Shown: piece after piece, positions 9,580-18,193 of the stretch | Layout: each line of letters begins with the position of its first letter | Numbering within the stretch: position 1 is the first letter of the stretch | DNA from: Venturia oleaginea | Lineage: Eukaryota > Ascomycota > Dothideomycetes > Venturiales > Venturiaceae | Length of the DNA stretch: 64,000 bases | Reading direction: 5' to 3' | Assembly: GCA_013176395.1 (NCBI GenBank) | Contig: JABMLP010000021.1 | Location: 186,001-250,000, forward strand | The notes under the pieces: generated by a model | What the model saw: only the letters and a program-made list of their open reading frames with translations | Told to the model about the DNA's origin: nothing | The model's database searches: none | Translations under genes and position numbers: made by a program

Positions 9580-12500
9580 TTATCCCCTCCCCCCCTCTCT
9601 TGTAGATCGATGTGAGCGTAGTCTCTGAGGGCGTAGTATAGGTCCGTCGTTTTCAAGAACGTTGCCGTAGGCACTTTCAAAAGCGTCCAGAGCTGTAGTT
9701 TGTTGGAGTTCGCTAAGGGGTTCCCACGTAGGATCAACGTAGCCTACCCACTTAACTAAGACTTCTCGCGTTTGTTGTCGACCTCGCCGGCGCCATCTTG
9801 CGGCTAGAATAGCCTCGATACCGTATTCCTCGTCTCCTTGTTCAGTTACTATAGGAGGCGGCTGTGTATTATCTTGTATTTGTGAAGGTAGGGGATCTGT
9901 GCCAGCTCTCCTAAGTAAAGACGTATGAAATCGGTTGTGGATTCCTCTGGGTGTATCAAGCTCGTAAGACATTGAGTTGATAACTCGTGTAACTGTATAC
10001 TTCCCATGAATCCAGTCTAGTTTCTTACAAGGACGTAGGGTTTTTACGTTCTTTAGGTTGAGCCAGACTTTGTCTCCCACTTTAAAAGAGTCAGCCGGAG
10101 CACGATCTCTATTAGAGTAGTATTCTTGCTGTTGCTGAGCTGATACCATTGACGTTTCTGCCCATTCTTGTGCGTCCTTCAATTTTGCTACAAGATCTTG
10201 TGCTTTTTCTTTTGGATTCTTAGGGGTTTCCTGGGGAGCTTCAACAGTTCCTATATGCTCAATGTTATAACCGTGGGTTAAGAAGAAAGGCGATAGGCCC
10301 GTAGCTTGGTTTGGTCTATTATCGAGGCATATTTGAGCAATAGGCAGGAGCTCGACCCAGTCGTTCTGACTAAATGTACAGAACTTACGTAGATAGGCTT
10401 CAACTTCTTGATTTCTTCTTTCCGTAGATCCATCAGTCTCAGGGTGATACGCTGTAGAGAGTCTTCTCTCTATCTTAAGAAGGTGACAAACTTCTTTCCA
10501 GAAAGCATTAACAAACTGCGTGTCCCTATCTGAGACTAGAGATCTAGGAAGCCAGTGTAATCTTACGTAGTTCTGTATAAATAGTTTTGCAAATCCTTCA
10601 GCTCCAAACTGTTCTTTAGGCACTGGGAACAGAATAGTTCCTTTACCCAAGCGGTCAGTAATAACGCAGAGTCTTGTGCATCTTTGGCTCTCTGGTAATT
10701 CGACTATGAAGTCTACTGAAATATCTTGCCAGATACGGCTAGGGACAGGGAGAGGTTTAAGTAAAGCTTTCTTTTTGTCTCGCCAGACTGAAGTTCTTCC
10801 GCAGACGTCACAATTGCGTATAAACTGACGTATATCTTGAGCAAATCCCGGCCAGTAGAACTGTCTGGAGAGAATAGCAATAGTAGCTTCTCGTCCAGGA
10901 TGCCCTGATAGGACTGAATCGTGTATTTCTTGAATTACTCCTGTTAGGAGAGGCTCGTAGGAGGGCAACCAGATTCGGTCTCTATAGTAGAGCTGGTTAT
11001 TTTCGACTTTACAATCTCCTATAGAAGTAGGAACCTTTAGCTTAGATGGGAACTGCCTATCTTGCTTTAGAACGCTTTGGAAAATACGTCTGTAGTCTAG
11101 ATCTCCTTCGAGTGCAGTTTCCCATCTATCCCTTAGATCACCTGAGAGAAAGGGATTTTGTATAAAGGGGATAGGTTCTTTGTCTACTTCTTGAGCATTT
11201 TCTTGGGCAGCTTCTTCTCTTGCAGGAGTCTTATCCTCTAGAACGTTAATCCAAAGCTTTGGAGGTAATAACGTTCTAGTTCTTTCAACGATTCTTGGGT
11301 CTTGAATATCCTTTGGGAGATCTTGATCCCTTCGAGTTAAGGCGTCTGGAACTACAGATTCAGAGCCTGGGCGATAGCCTAGTTTGAAGTTAAACTTAGC
11401 TAGTATCTGCGCCCATCTCATTTGCCTTTCATTTAGTTCCCTTTTTACCATAAACTTCTCAAGGTTCTTGTGATCTGTGAGGATAATGAATGGCTTACTT
11501 AGGCTTAGTAGCTCGCTAGTCCAATGGACTAGAGCTTTGACTATAGCCATAAGTTCTTTGTCGTGGATATCATAATTGCATTCGGCTGGCAAGTGCTTAG
11601 TAGAGAAGAAAGCACATGGTTTCCAGTTACCTAGCTCATCTTTTTGACTAAGTACTGCTCCGGAAGCCCAGCCTGAAGCATCAGGTTCTACTCGCGTAGG
11701 CTTATCTTCATCAAGTGCAGACAGGACAGGTTCTTTGCAAAACTCTGCCTTAAGTTTTTGAAAAGATTCTTCTTGCTCCTTTCCCCATAAAAATGGAGTA
11801 TTCTTCTTTGTAAGGCGAACCAGAGGCTCCCTTATTGTTGAGTTATCTTTTACAAAGTCACGGTAGAAGTTTGTAAAGCCTAGGAAGCCACGTACTCCTC
11901 GTAGAGTAGTAGGACGTTCCCATTCTTTAATTGCTTTGATCTTCTCCGGATCCATGTGTAGGCCCGTTTCAGTATCTATAACGAAGCCTAGATACTTGAC
12001 TCGTTTGGTATTAAACTCGCACTTCCGAATATCAAGGTATAACCCAGCGTTAAGGCAGCTTTGAAGTATCTTTTCAGTCTTTTCTTCATGGTCTTTAAGG
12101 TTCTTTGAAGAGTATATTACTATATCGTCTAGATAAGCTGAGCAGAACTCGTCTAGGTATCGTCGAAGGATATAGTTTATATACCGTTGAAAAGACGCAG
12201 GTGCACCGGTTAAGCCAAAGGGAGTAACTAGCCATTCAAATAGACCATATCTAGTTCGAAAGGCAGTTTTGAACTCATCTCCCGTTGCGATTCGAATCTT
12301 GTGGAAGGCAGCATTTACATCAAGCTTACTAAGATACTTAGCACGAGCTAAGGTTAGTAAAGTCTCTTTTACTAACGGTAGCGGGTACCTATCCTTTCGA
12401 GTAATTGCGTTTAAGGCTCGGTAGTCTACGCAAAAGCGTAAGCCCCCTCCTGGTTTCTTCACAAAGAGAACTGGAGACGCAGCAACTGATTTACTCTCTC

Positions 12501-13419
12501 GGATAAAGCCTTTATCTAGTAGCTCTGTAAGAGTCCTTCGCAAAACAAGGAGTTGTTCTCGACCCATACCATATAGAGGTCCCCAAGGAAGTGGTTTTCC
12601 TTCTTCTATAGGTATTTCGTGATCAATCCCAGGGCGATGCGGTGGTAGTCTCTCGGCCCTTTTAGGATCAAAGACAGCAGCGTACTTATGAAACCTCTTA
12701 GGTAGCAATTCCAGTATTTGCTCTGTTGTCAAAGGGACTTTCGGCTTCAAGGCAATATCAATATCTCGAAGAGTAACAGCAAATACTCTAGACGCGTCTT
12801 TGATTTTCTCAAGTGTAGAAGTGACAAGGCGGTGGAATCTTACGGGCGCTACTTGTTGTATATCAAGTTTGTCTTCAAATTTAGCATCGCGAATGCTAAT
12901 CCCGTTTGCAAAGGTAAGAGTACCTTTAGATTCATTGATAACGGCTTTGGTGTCCTTGAGAAAAGGCCTGCCTAGTAGAAGATCCTCAAATTGTCCCGGG
13001 ACTATATAAGCAAAAGCGTTGCATATAAGTCCCCCTAAATCTAGGTTCAACTTCGCAATTTTTGTCACTTGGGTCTGTCCTTCTTCCTTAAGAACTCCAC
13101 CTATAGTACGCGGACTAATAGGGAGTACTTCAAGGTCCATCTGCGAAGCTTTCTCCTCGTTTATTGATGCGTAGCAGCTAGATCCATTATCAAGGAGAGT
13201 TTTAAGAGAGTATATATCGTTCACTATAGTATTTGTGTAGAAAAGGCGGGAGAGCATCTTGGGTCTGAACTGCTCCCATTCTTTTTCTATCCGAGAACGG
13301 TGTGAATCAGTGTCTTTGTTCGAATTCAAAATACTATTTACTCTCTCAATTGACTCCTTTGACAATTTTGCTCTATCTACTCTACGCCTCCATCCACGAC
13401 TTTGGATAGAGGCTACTCT
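9580..13419 (-). CDS. pol: Pol polyprotein of the chromovirus (PR-RT-RNaseH-IN-chromodomain)
   Basis: About 1,280 codons open in the -1 frame relative to gag; there is no ATG at its head, so expression by frameshift is expected. Domains in order: aspartic protease with LLDNGSS (Asp-Asn-Gly where DSG/DTG is usual); reverse transcriptase with FCVDYRALN and the YLDDIVIYS catalytic box; RNase H (DASGWASGAVLSQ, ILTDHKNLEKF); integrase with an HHCC-type finger (GHPGREAT...CDVCGRTS) and D,D-35-E residues (DFIVELPES, SDRDTQF, HPETDGSTERRNQE); and a chromodomain (EVLVKWVGY..PTWEP) that in this group directs integration to marked chromatin. The stop codon TAA (9580-9582) abuts the 3' LTR, so the polypurine tract lies inside the coding region. 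Confidence 0.95.
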   Translation of the reverse strand, partial: RVASIQSRGWRRRVDRAKLSKESIERVNSILNSNKDTDSHRSRIEKEWEQFRPKMLSRLFYTNTIVNDIYSLKTLLDNGSSCYASINEEKASQMDLEVLPISPRTIGGVLKEEGQTQVTKIAKLNLDLGGLICNAFAYIVPGQFEDLLLGRPFLKDTKAVINESKGTLTFANGISIRDAKFEDKLDIQQVAPVRFHRLVTSTLEKIKDASRVFAVTLRDIDIALKPKVPLTTEQILELLPKRFHKYAAVFDPKRAERLPPHRPGIDHEIPIEEGKPLPWGPLYGMGREQLLVLRRTLTELLDKGFIRESKSVAASPVLFVKKPGGGLRFCVDYRALNAITRKDRYPLPLVKETLLTLARAKYLSKLDVNAAFHKIRIATGDEFKTAFRTRYGLFEWLVTPFGLTGAPASFQRYINYILRRYLDEFCSAYLDDIVIYSSKNLKDHEEKTEKILQSCLNAGLYLDIRKCEFNTKRVKYLGFVIDTETGLHMDPEKIKAIKEWERPTTLRGVRGFLGFTNFYRDFVKDNSTIREPLVRLTKKNTPFLWGKEQEESFQKLKAEFCKEPVLSALDEDKPTRVEPDASGWASGAVLSQKDELGNWKPCAFFSTKHLPAECNYDIHDKELMAIVKALVHWTSELLSLSKPFIILTDHKNLEKFMVKRELNERQMRWAQILAKFNFKLGYRPGSESVVPDALTRRDQDLPKDIQDPRIVERTRTLLPPKLWINVLEDKTPAREEAAQENAQEVDKEPIPFIQNPFLSGDLRDRWETALEGDLDYRRIFQSVLKQDRQFPSKLKVPTSIGDCKVENNQLYYRDRIWLPSYEPLLTGVIQEIHDSVLSGHPGREATIAILSRQFYWPGFAQDIRQFIRNCDVCGRTSVWRDKKKALLKPLPVPSRIWQDISVDFIVELPESQRCTRLCVITDRLGKGTILFPVPKEQFGAEGFAKLFIQNYVRLHWLPRSLVSDRDTQFVNAFWKEVCHLLKIERRLSTAYHPETDGSTERRNQEVEAYLRKFCTFSQNDWVELLPIAQICLDNRPNQATGLSPFFLTHGYNIEHIGTVEAPQETPKNPKEKAQDLVAKLKDAQEWAETSMVSAQQQQEYYSNRDRAPADSFKVGDKVWLNLKNVKTLRPCKKLDWIHGKYTVTRVINSMSYELDTPRGIHNRFHTSLLRRAGTDPLPSQIQDNTQPPPIVTEQGDEEYGIEAILAARWRRRGRQQTREVLVKWVGYVDPTWEPLSELQQTTALDAFESAYGNVLENDGPILRPQRLRSHRSTREGGRG
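9583..9601 (-). other. Polypurine tract (plus-strand primer)
   Basis: Nineteen bases that are all A or G on the coding strand, with a run of seven G, ending three bases before the 3' LTR. This is the standard place for the PPT of an LTR retroelement. Here it doubles as codons for the Pol C-terminus. Confidence 0.85.
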
Positions 13420-14435
13420 TTTTCCGAGTAGTCCTCTTCTTCAACTTCTTCATTCTCCTCAGTGGTTCCTTTGGCCCTTTTTGAACCAAGTTGCGTGACT
13501 CTTTCTACCTCTGTATCCAACCAGCAGTCTTTCATTCTATGGCCGGCCTTCCCACAGCGTAAGCAGAGGTTATTTGCCTTCCTATATTCATAGGCTTTAG
13601 ACGAAATTTTTAACTTGTTTACGCGTGTAGGCTCCCAGTCCATAGCGTTCAGATCTTTAAAAGACTTCTCTTTATCTCTGAATCGTAACTTATCTTCTGA
13701 GGAAGAGAGCATCTTTGCTGTAGTGATTTGCATACTTGTATTCAAAAGATCGGACACAAACTGCTGGTAGGAGGTACTCTGAGATTGGCCTATTCTCTGG
13801 TTTCGCAGCTCTTGATTTATTGCTTTGTGTAGAAATGCAATTTTAACAGCGTCAGGCCAAGTCATTCCTCCAGCATTAGCAAGAGTGGTTTCAAAACGGG
13901 GAAGAAAAGAGAAGAAGGGTTCTTTCTCTTTTTGTTTGATTGTGGACAGGCTTACAGTAGCTCTTTGTTGTTGTACTGGATCGCCATAGAAGTTGTCCAT
14001 ATACTGTAACAATTTCTGTCCCGTTTTATCTTCCTCTGGAGCTGTCTTTACGTAGGCCAGAGTAGCCTGAGCTGCGGAGCCTCGTAGAGAGGAGAAGATG
14101 TAGGCAAATTGGTTCCTACTATCCCCTATAGATTCTGCGTCTATCTCCAACTTCATCCTTGCTTGTTGAAACCACTGAGCCCATTCAGAACGCTTGCCAT
14201 CAAATTCTTGGAGCTTAGGAAGTACAGCTTTCTTCCTATGTATTCTGTCTTTTTGTGAATTCTTAGTCTCTTGTCCTTCTACTACGTTCTCAGAGCGAGT
14301 AGTGTTAGGCAAGATTGTAAGAATACGCGTAATAGCATCGTTCTGAATGGCTAGTTGATGTTGTAATGCTGCCATAGCTTCTTGTAGGGCTTGGGGTTCT
14401 TGAGGAACTCTTTGTTCCTGATCTTCTCCTTCCAT
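13413..14435 (-). CDS. gag: Gag protein of the chromovirus
   Basis: 340 aa, intact. An N-terminal Gln/Ala-rich coiled segment is followed by a capsid-like retrotransposon gag domain (about residues 70-230, with KLQEFDGKRSEWAQWFQQAR) and a C-terminal CCHC zinc knuckle, CLRCGKAGHRMKDC (C-x2-C-x4-H-x4-C), for RNA binding. It ends in an acidic tail, EEVEEEDYSEKE. The last codons overlap the slippery site through which pol is reached. The start at 14435 is the first ATG of the frame after the leader. Confidence 0.93.
   Translation of the reverse strand: MEGEDQEQRVPQEPQALQEAMAALQHQLAIQNDAITRILTILPNTTRSENVVEGQETKNSQKDRIHRKKAVLPKLQEFDGKRSEWAQWFQQARMKLEIDAESIGDSRNQFAYIFSSLRGSAAQATLAYVKTAPEEDKTGQKLLQYMDNFYGDPVQQQRATVSLSTIKQKEKEPFFSFLPRFETTLANAGGMTWPDAVKIAFLHKAINQELRNQRIGQSQSTSYQQFVSDLLNTSMQITTAKMLSSSEDKLRFRDKEKSFKDLNAMDWEPTRVNKLKISSKAYEYRKANNLCLRCGKAGHRMKDCWLDTEVERVTQLGSKRAKGTTEENEEVEEEDYSEKE
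13418..13425 (-). promoter_or_regulatory. Probable -1 ribosomal frameshift site (GGAAAAAG)
   Basis: On the coding strand gag reads TCG-GAA-AAA-GAG-TAG. The pol frame is open through the same bases one position back (GGA-AAA-AGA-GTA) and lacks an ATG. A one-base backward slip on the A5 run lets the AAA codon re-pair perfectly and joins gag to pol two codons before the gag stop. The site is seen directly; its use is inferred. It is not a textbook X-XXY-YYZ heptamer because the upstream codon (GAA to GGA) mispairs once. No obvious strong stem was checked downstream. Confidence 0.6.
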
Positions 14436-14720
14436 ATTTTCACCTATGAGAGATAATAGAGAGCACTACTATACACACTCCTAGGCTCTACTCTAGAGAT
14501 TTGCTAGGCAGTATAGAGTCAATGCCTATTAGTATAGGAAGGTGACTATAGAATCCCAGAAGGATTTTTACACTATAGTCCGCTCTGCAATCCTTATTAC
14601 TAAGGACAGAGCTCCCAGGGACTGTGAAGGCCAAGTGTATTAAATCTCTCTTCCTAGCTCTTTCTTTCCTCAGCTTATTACAGCTTCAACTCCTAAGACT
14701 ACGCTGTCTTAGGATGACCT

Positions 14721-15045
14721 GCCCTTGCTTCTTGGAGATTCTAGCACGTTCTAGAAAATCTCAGTTTGAATTCTCTTGAATTCCCTTTTTGGATTGGCCC
14801 TTTCGGTTGGCCCTTGCTTCTTGGAGATTCTAGCACCTTCTAGAAAATCTCAGCTTGAATTCTCTTGAATTCCCTTTTTGTTTGGCCCTTGAGGTTGGCC
14901 CTTGAAGTTGGCCTTTGAGGTTGGCCCTTGCTTCTTGAGTTAGGACAAGTGTCCTCTTCTTGAAATTCCTTTCTGTTTGGCCCTTGAGGTTGGCCCTCGC
15001 TTCTTGGATTAGGACAAGTGTCCTCTTCTTGAAATTCCTTTTTGG
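14721..15045 (-). repeat. Imperfect tandem repeats in the retrotransposon leader
   Basis: Four units, each opening (plus strand) with GCCCTTGCTTCTTG, at 14721, 14810, 14934 and 14993. The first two carry TTCTAGAAAATCTCAG, and the last two carry AGGACAAGTGTCCTCTTCTTG, which includes the small inverted repeat GGACA-AG-TGTCC. Short GAGGTTGGCC spacers vary in number. They lie between the primer site and gag, where RNA packaging or dimer signals are expected. Confidence 0.75.
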
Positions 15046-15086
15046 AGCTTGCTCTCTGTGAGCCTTTCTTCCTTTGTAAGATTGAG

Positions 15087-15097
15087 GTACTTAGATA
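15087..15097 (-). other. Primer-binding site of self-priming type
   Basis: One base inside the 5' LTR the coding strand reads TATCTAAGTAC. This does not look like a tRNA 3'-end complement (no TGG start). It is the exact 11-base complement of GTACTTAGATA inside the LTR (15159-15169; 9352-9362 in the 3' copy), which sits about 35-45 bases after a TATATATA box and is thus close to the expected RNA 5' end. The fission-yeast element Tf1 primes reverse transcription with the first 11 bases of its own mRNA in this way. Location, length and exact match all agree. Confidence 0.8.
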
Positions 15098-15098
15098 A

Positions 15099-15386
15099 TG
15101 TAAGAGTTCAACCCTCAAAGGTGTTTCGCAAGTGAGGGAAGACAGCTTATATTTCAAGTATCTAAGTACAGAGAAGAAAGTGTAAGTACAGGAAGGATAG
15201 CTCGTATATATAATCCCCCTCTTACAATAGATCCTTCTAGAAAGTATCTTTAAATGGAAACGTGACAGCTTGCAAAATAGAACATGACAGCTTGCAAAAT
15301 AGAACATGACAGCTTGCAGAATAACAAGAGAACAATTGGAAATCCAGTCATGGATAAGCTAGAGAGAAGGATTCCATCCCTTAACA
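15099..15386 (-). repeat. 5' LTR of the chromovirus
   Basis: A 288-bp LTR identical by eye to 9292-9579. It carries the promoter (TATATATA about 15203-15211) from which the element would be transcribed toward lower coordinates. Confidence 0.95.
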
Positions 15387-15391
15387 ATTGG

Positions 15392-17231
15392 GCTTTGATC
15401 TCGGGGCCCGATCGAGCTACGGTTGTAGTCGAGGTTGTTCTCATCGGATTGAAGAAAGCAGCTGAGAGTTTATTGGTATCAGCGCAACAATTATACCTAT
15501 GCCGAGTTCCTCATTCCCAGCCTTTTTTGAACAGTCCCCAAAGTGTAGCTAGAGTTTCACTAGTTATTGCTAAATCCGATATTGTTGACCTGCTGTAAGC
15601 TGTTCTGTCGCGAGAGTGTTGTGAAGTAGCCTGAGCATCCTCTCTTTCCTCTTTCTTCCATGGCCACGACAAGTCGCAGACGCTTTGTAGCTCGGATTTT
15701 GTACGTAGGGTAGGTTGAAAGAAGGGGGTCTCTAAATCGGCAGGAGTCTCTAGATCAGTGTAGGTAGTACTTCTTAATAGTGGCTAGTTGATGGTATGAA
15801 GTTGCTTTGAAGCTGAGACAGCAATGAAGCTAAGAATTGAGGACGAAATTCCTAGGCAGCTACAGCCAATCACAGCTGCCGACTCAGGGGTTTCTGACAA
15901 TCATCTCATCCTATCTTTCGTTCCCTTTCGTCCTCTCCTTTTTCTTTCAACAGTATCATTCTTGTTACGGCTCCCAAATTCAAGATTGATTTGAATCTTT
16001 TTCATGTTAGCCGTGGCATTCTGGCCACCAATTATGATAACTTGAATATATTCGACAGAGACGACAATATTGATAGAAGCCGTCCCTAGGAAGGTAGTAT
16101 ACACTTTGAAGGCAGCGTCAACGTTCTGATACGAGTTACAGTCCGAAAAGATGGAGTTGTCTTCGCTATCGCCCAACTAGCTTGGATTTCTTAGTTAATA
16201 CGGAGTACTAATCCTTACGCCGTGGCTTATCAGCTGGATTAAGCTCTGCAACATGCTCGCTTGTCATCAACCTGCTCGGCTAGAACTAGCACTAGGTAAT
16301 TGGGATACCAGGTCAACTTCACCATTCGCTCTGTTCAAATGACGAGAACATACCGAGGAAAGCCCCCGTTAGCGGAGAAACCTCTCTTTAGGCCGAGGTA
16401 CCATCTACCTACAACCATAGGTCAAAATGGCCTCGACTAAAAATAAGCTACAAAAGTTGAAAGGTCCACCCCTCAACTAAGTGTTTCCAATAAACTCCCA
16501 ACTATTCAACTTATCGGCAAGGGGTACCATGGCTAGGACCTTGGTCCACTTCATATAGGATAAGCCGTGCACGCTCCATAGTTGAAATGCCTAGAAACAG
16601 TGCAAAAGAAATTGGTAAAGAAAGTATCTGAAGTGGAACAACACAAAGTATGAATTCAATGAGTGACTGCATAACCCTCGAACTGAGTGGAAAATGAGGG
16701 CTATCTATACAAAGAGAGTGTACTGACGTAGGTTCTGAAACCGCAGAGATACCGAGCAAACAAGAGTGAGAACAAACAGATTTGTAACGACTTTGAAACC
16801 GTTGGTGTTACCACCATATTGCAACAGAAAGTCGCTCCTACATTTAGAAGATTGATAATGCGCAACATCATAGCAAGTAGAATTAAGCGAGAGAACTGAT
16901 ATAACTATCTGACCAAGTCCAAGATAATTGAAAGCACGCGACTTACCTATGAAAAGTAAGCAAATAGATCAACAGACAAATAAACAAACAAACACGTTCT
17001 TATCATTTGTCTATCAAAATCTACTGCAGGATGTCATCCCCGACCGATCTCTATCCATCTCTCCTCGGAATCGGCCCCAAGATCAGCTGGAGGGGTCGAG
17101 GGACCGGAAGAGTCTGAAAAGGGAAGTGGAAAGTGTTGTTGAATGAACGAATTTATGTTGTTATCAACATGGCGCCTCGACATAGTCTCTGTGTGGCTTT
17201 TGAAGAAGGTGGGGATGAGGCGAGCTAGCTT
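15392..17231. other. Gene-poor decayed sequence right of the retrotransposon
   Basis: No supported gene in about 1.8 kb. Two minus-strand frames (15901-16176, basic C-terminus; 16511-16759, hydrophobic) are open for 80-90 codons but have no recognisable motif. No terminal repeats were recognised. Confidence 0.45.
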
Positions 17232-17507
17232 ATGAGGATCTTAAGCGACTCGAAGATGCTTGTACTACCTCTTTCGCGTGGATGCGGCTATGACCCAGTT
17301 GAGTATCTGCTTGAGCTATTGAAGCCCTTTGAGATGTTGAGGAATATGGAGCTGATAATTTGTAATTTGCAGATTTTGGCAATCAGGGTAGAAGCAGTCT
17401 TCTATGAGGAAGTCAAAGATCCTGCGCTGTTTGCGTACATTGAGAAGCTGAGAAGTGAGACGGAGAAGGCTCAATCCAGCACGGAAATTAGGAACCTGCA
17501 GGAGTAG
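17232..17507 (+). pseudogene. Fragment of a fungal orphan (F-box/LRR-like) gene
   Basis: A 91-codon frame containing YLLELLKPFEMLRNMELI followed by a Glu/Lys-rich end. The pattern 'LLKPF-MLRNVE' recurs in large families of uncharacterised fungal proteins in which it precedes a domain of paired helices. No start-side domain or splice partner is present. It is probably the remaining piece of a decayed gene. Confidence 0.35.
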
Positions 17508-17823
17508 AGGAGAACATGGGTCGATCGCGCCGTCAAGAGTGATTGAAGCTCACGGCCGAGGAAGATTTCGAAGAAGTGTCCATCGCCACAGGGATGTCAA
17601 GATATGATTTGGGTCTTTCATATTTGCGAGATGATAGTGGGGGAGAAGAAAAAGTGATTGATAGCACCTGCGTTTATAGCCATCTAACCACAGTGAATTC
17701 GTCAAGTACCACGGAACAAAGGGCCGCCTCCGCAATCTTCATGACCGCAATTGTGAAAAGAATAAACCACAAATGATAGTAAGTACGAGCCATGGAGTGC
17801 GACCCGGGGAAAGGATAATACCA

Positions 17824-17829
17824 TATAAA
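17824..17829 (+). promoter_or_regulatory. TATA box before the second cysteine-rich secreted gene
   Basis: TATAAA in the context CATATAAACACC, 94 bases before the ATG at 17923 and followed by a CA/AC-rich, TCACAC-containing leader typical of fungal secreted-protein genes. Confidence 0.45.
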
Positions 17830-17922
17830 CACCGACCTTCGTTTACAAGAGTCTATATCACACAAGAATCGAACATTTCCCAGAAACAACGTACCACTCC
17901 AACAGTTAGCAATATCGCCAAC

Positions 17923-18193
17923 ATGCGTTTCCTCGCCATTTCAGCTCTCATCCTCCTCTCCGGCCTTACATCAGCAGAAAGCATTACATGCAACATCAAC
18001 AGAGTAAGTAACTGCACTCCTCCCTACTCGAACAGTAAGATCAAAACGGCCGCTTACCTGTAGATTGTACGACTGTGTGAAAGCAGGCACTGGTTGGAAG
18101 TGTTTGTTATGTGGTACAGCCTCACTCCTAGGAAAATGTGTATCAGGCTCAGAGTGCAACAACACCCCTCACTGCGATTGTCACAGACCTTAA
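17923..18193 (+). CDS. Candidate small secreted cysteine-rich protein no. 2 (splice phase unresolved)
   Basis: Exon 1 (17923-18003) encodes a clear signal peptide, MRFLAISALILLSGLTSA, then ESITCNINR, ending at a good GTAAGT donor. After a possible 60-nt intron (TAG at 18061-18063), one reading of the next 129 bases gives a chain with seven more cysteines (YDC, WKC, LLC, GKC, SEC, HCDC) and a stop at 18191-18193. Eight cysteines in a mature protein of roughly 50 aa again suggest an effector-like peptide. The phases do not fit: the cysteine-rich frame begins one base later than a phase-0 splice allows. An AAG acceptor at 18098 would fit but would drop two cysteines. So the gene is either spliced unusually, frameshifted or mis-sequenced. 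Confidence 0.45.

Larger units (their letters stand above)
9292..15386 (-). mobile_element. Complete LTR retrotransposon, Ty3/Gypsy chromovirus (Tf1/sushi-like)
   Basis: A 6,095-bp element on the minus strand with two 288-bp LTRs that look identical base for base, canonical TG...CA ends and a perfect 5-bp target duplication ATTGG (9287-9291 and 15387-15391). Internal order on the coding strand: primer-binding site, 650-base leader, gag, pol (protease, RT, RNase H, integrase, chromodomain), polypurine tract. Neither gag nor pol is interrupted. RT-before-integrase order and the C-terminal chromodomain place it among chromoviruses. Identical LTRs and open frames imply a very recent insertion and possible activity. 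No sign of repeat-induced point mutation is seen. Confidence 0.95.

Noticed and set aside
9580..13365. Pol starting independently at 13365
   Set aside because: The codon there is TTG, not ATG, and the frame is open further back into gag, so a frameshift from gag explains it better.
14840..15307. A 155-aa protein gene spanning the 5' LTR and leader
   Set aside because: It lies across the LTR and untranslated leader repeats and its first half would be duplicated in the 3' LTR. It is kept only as a possible upstream ORF in the findings.
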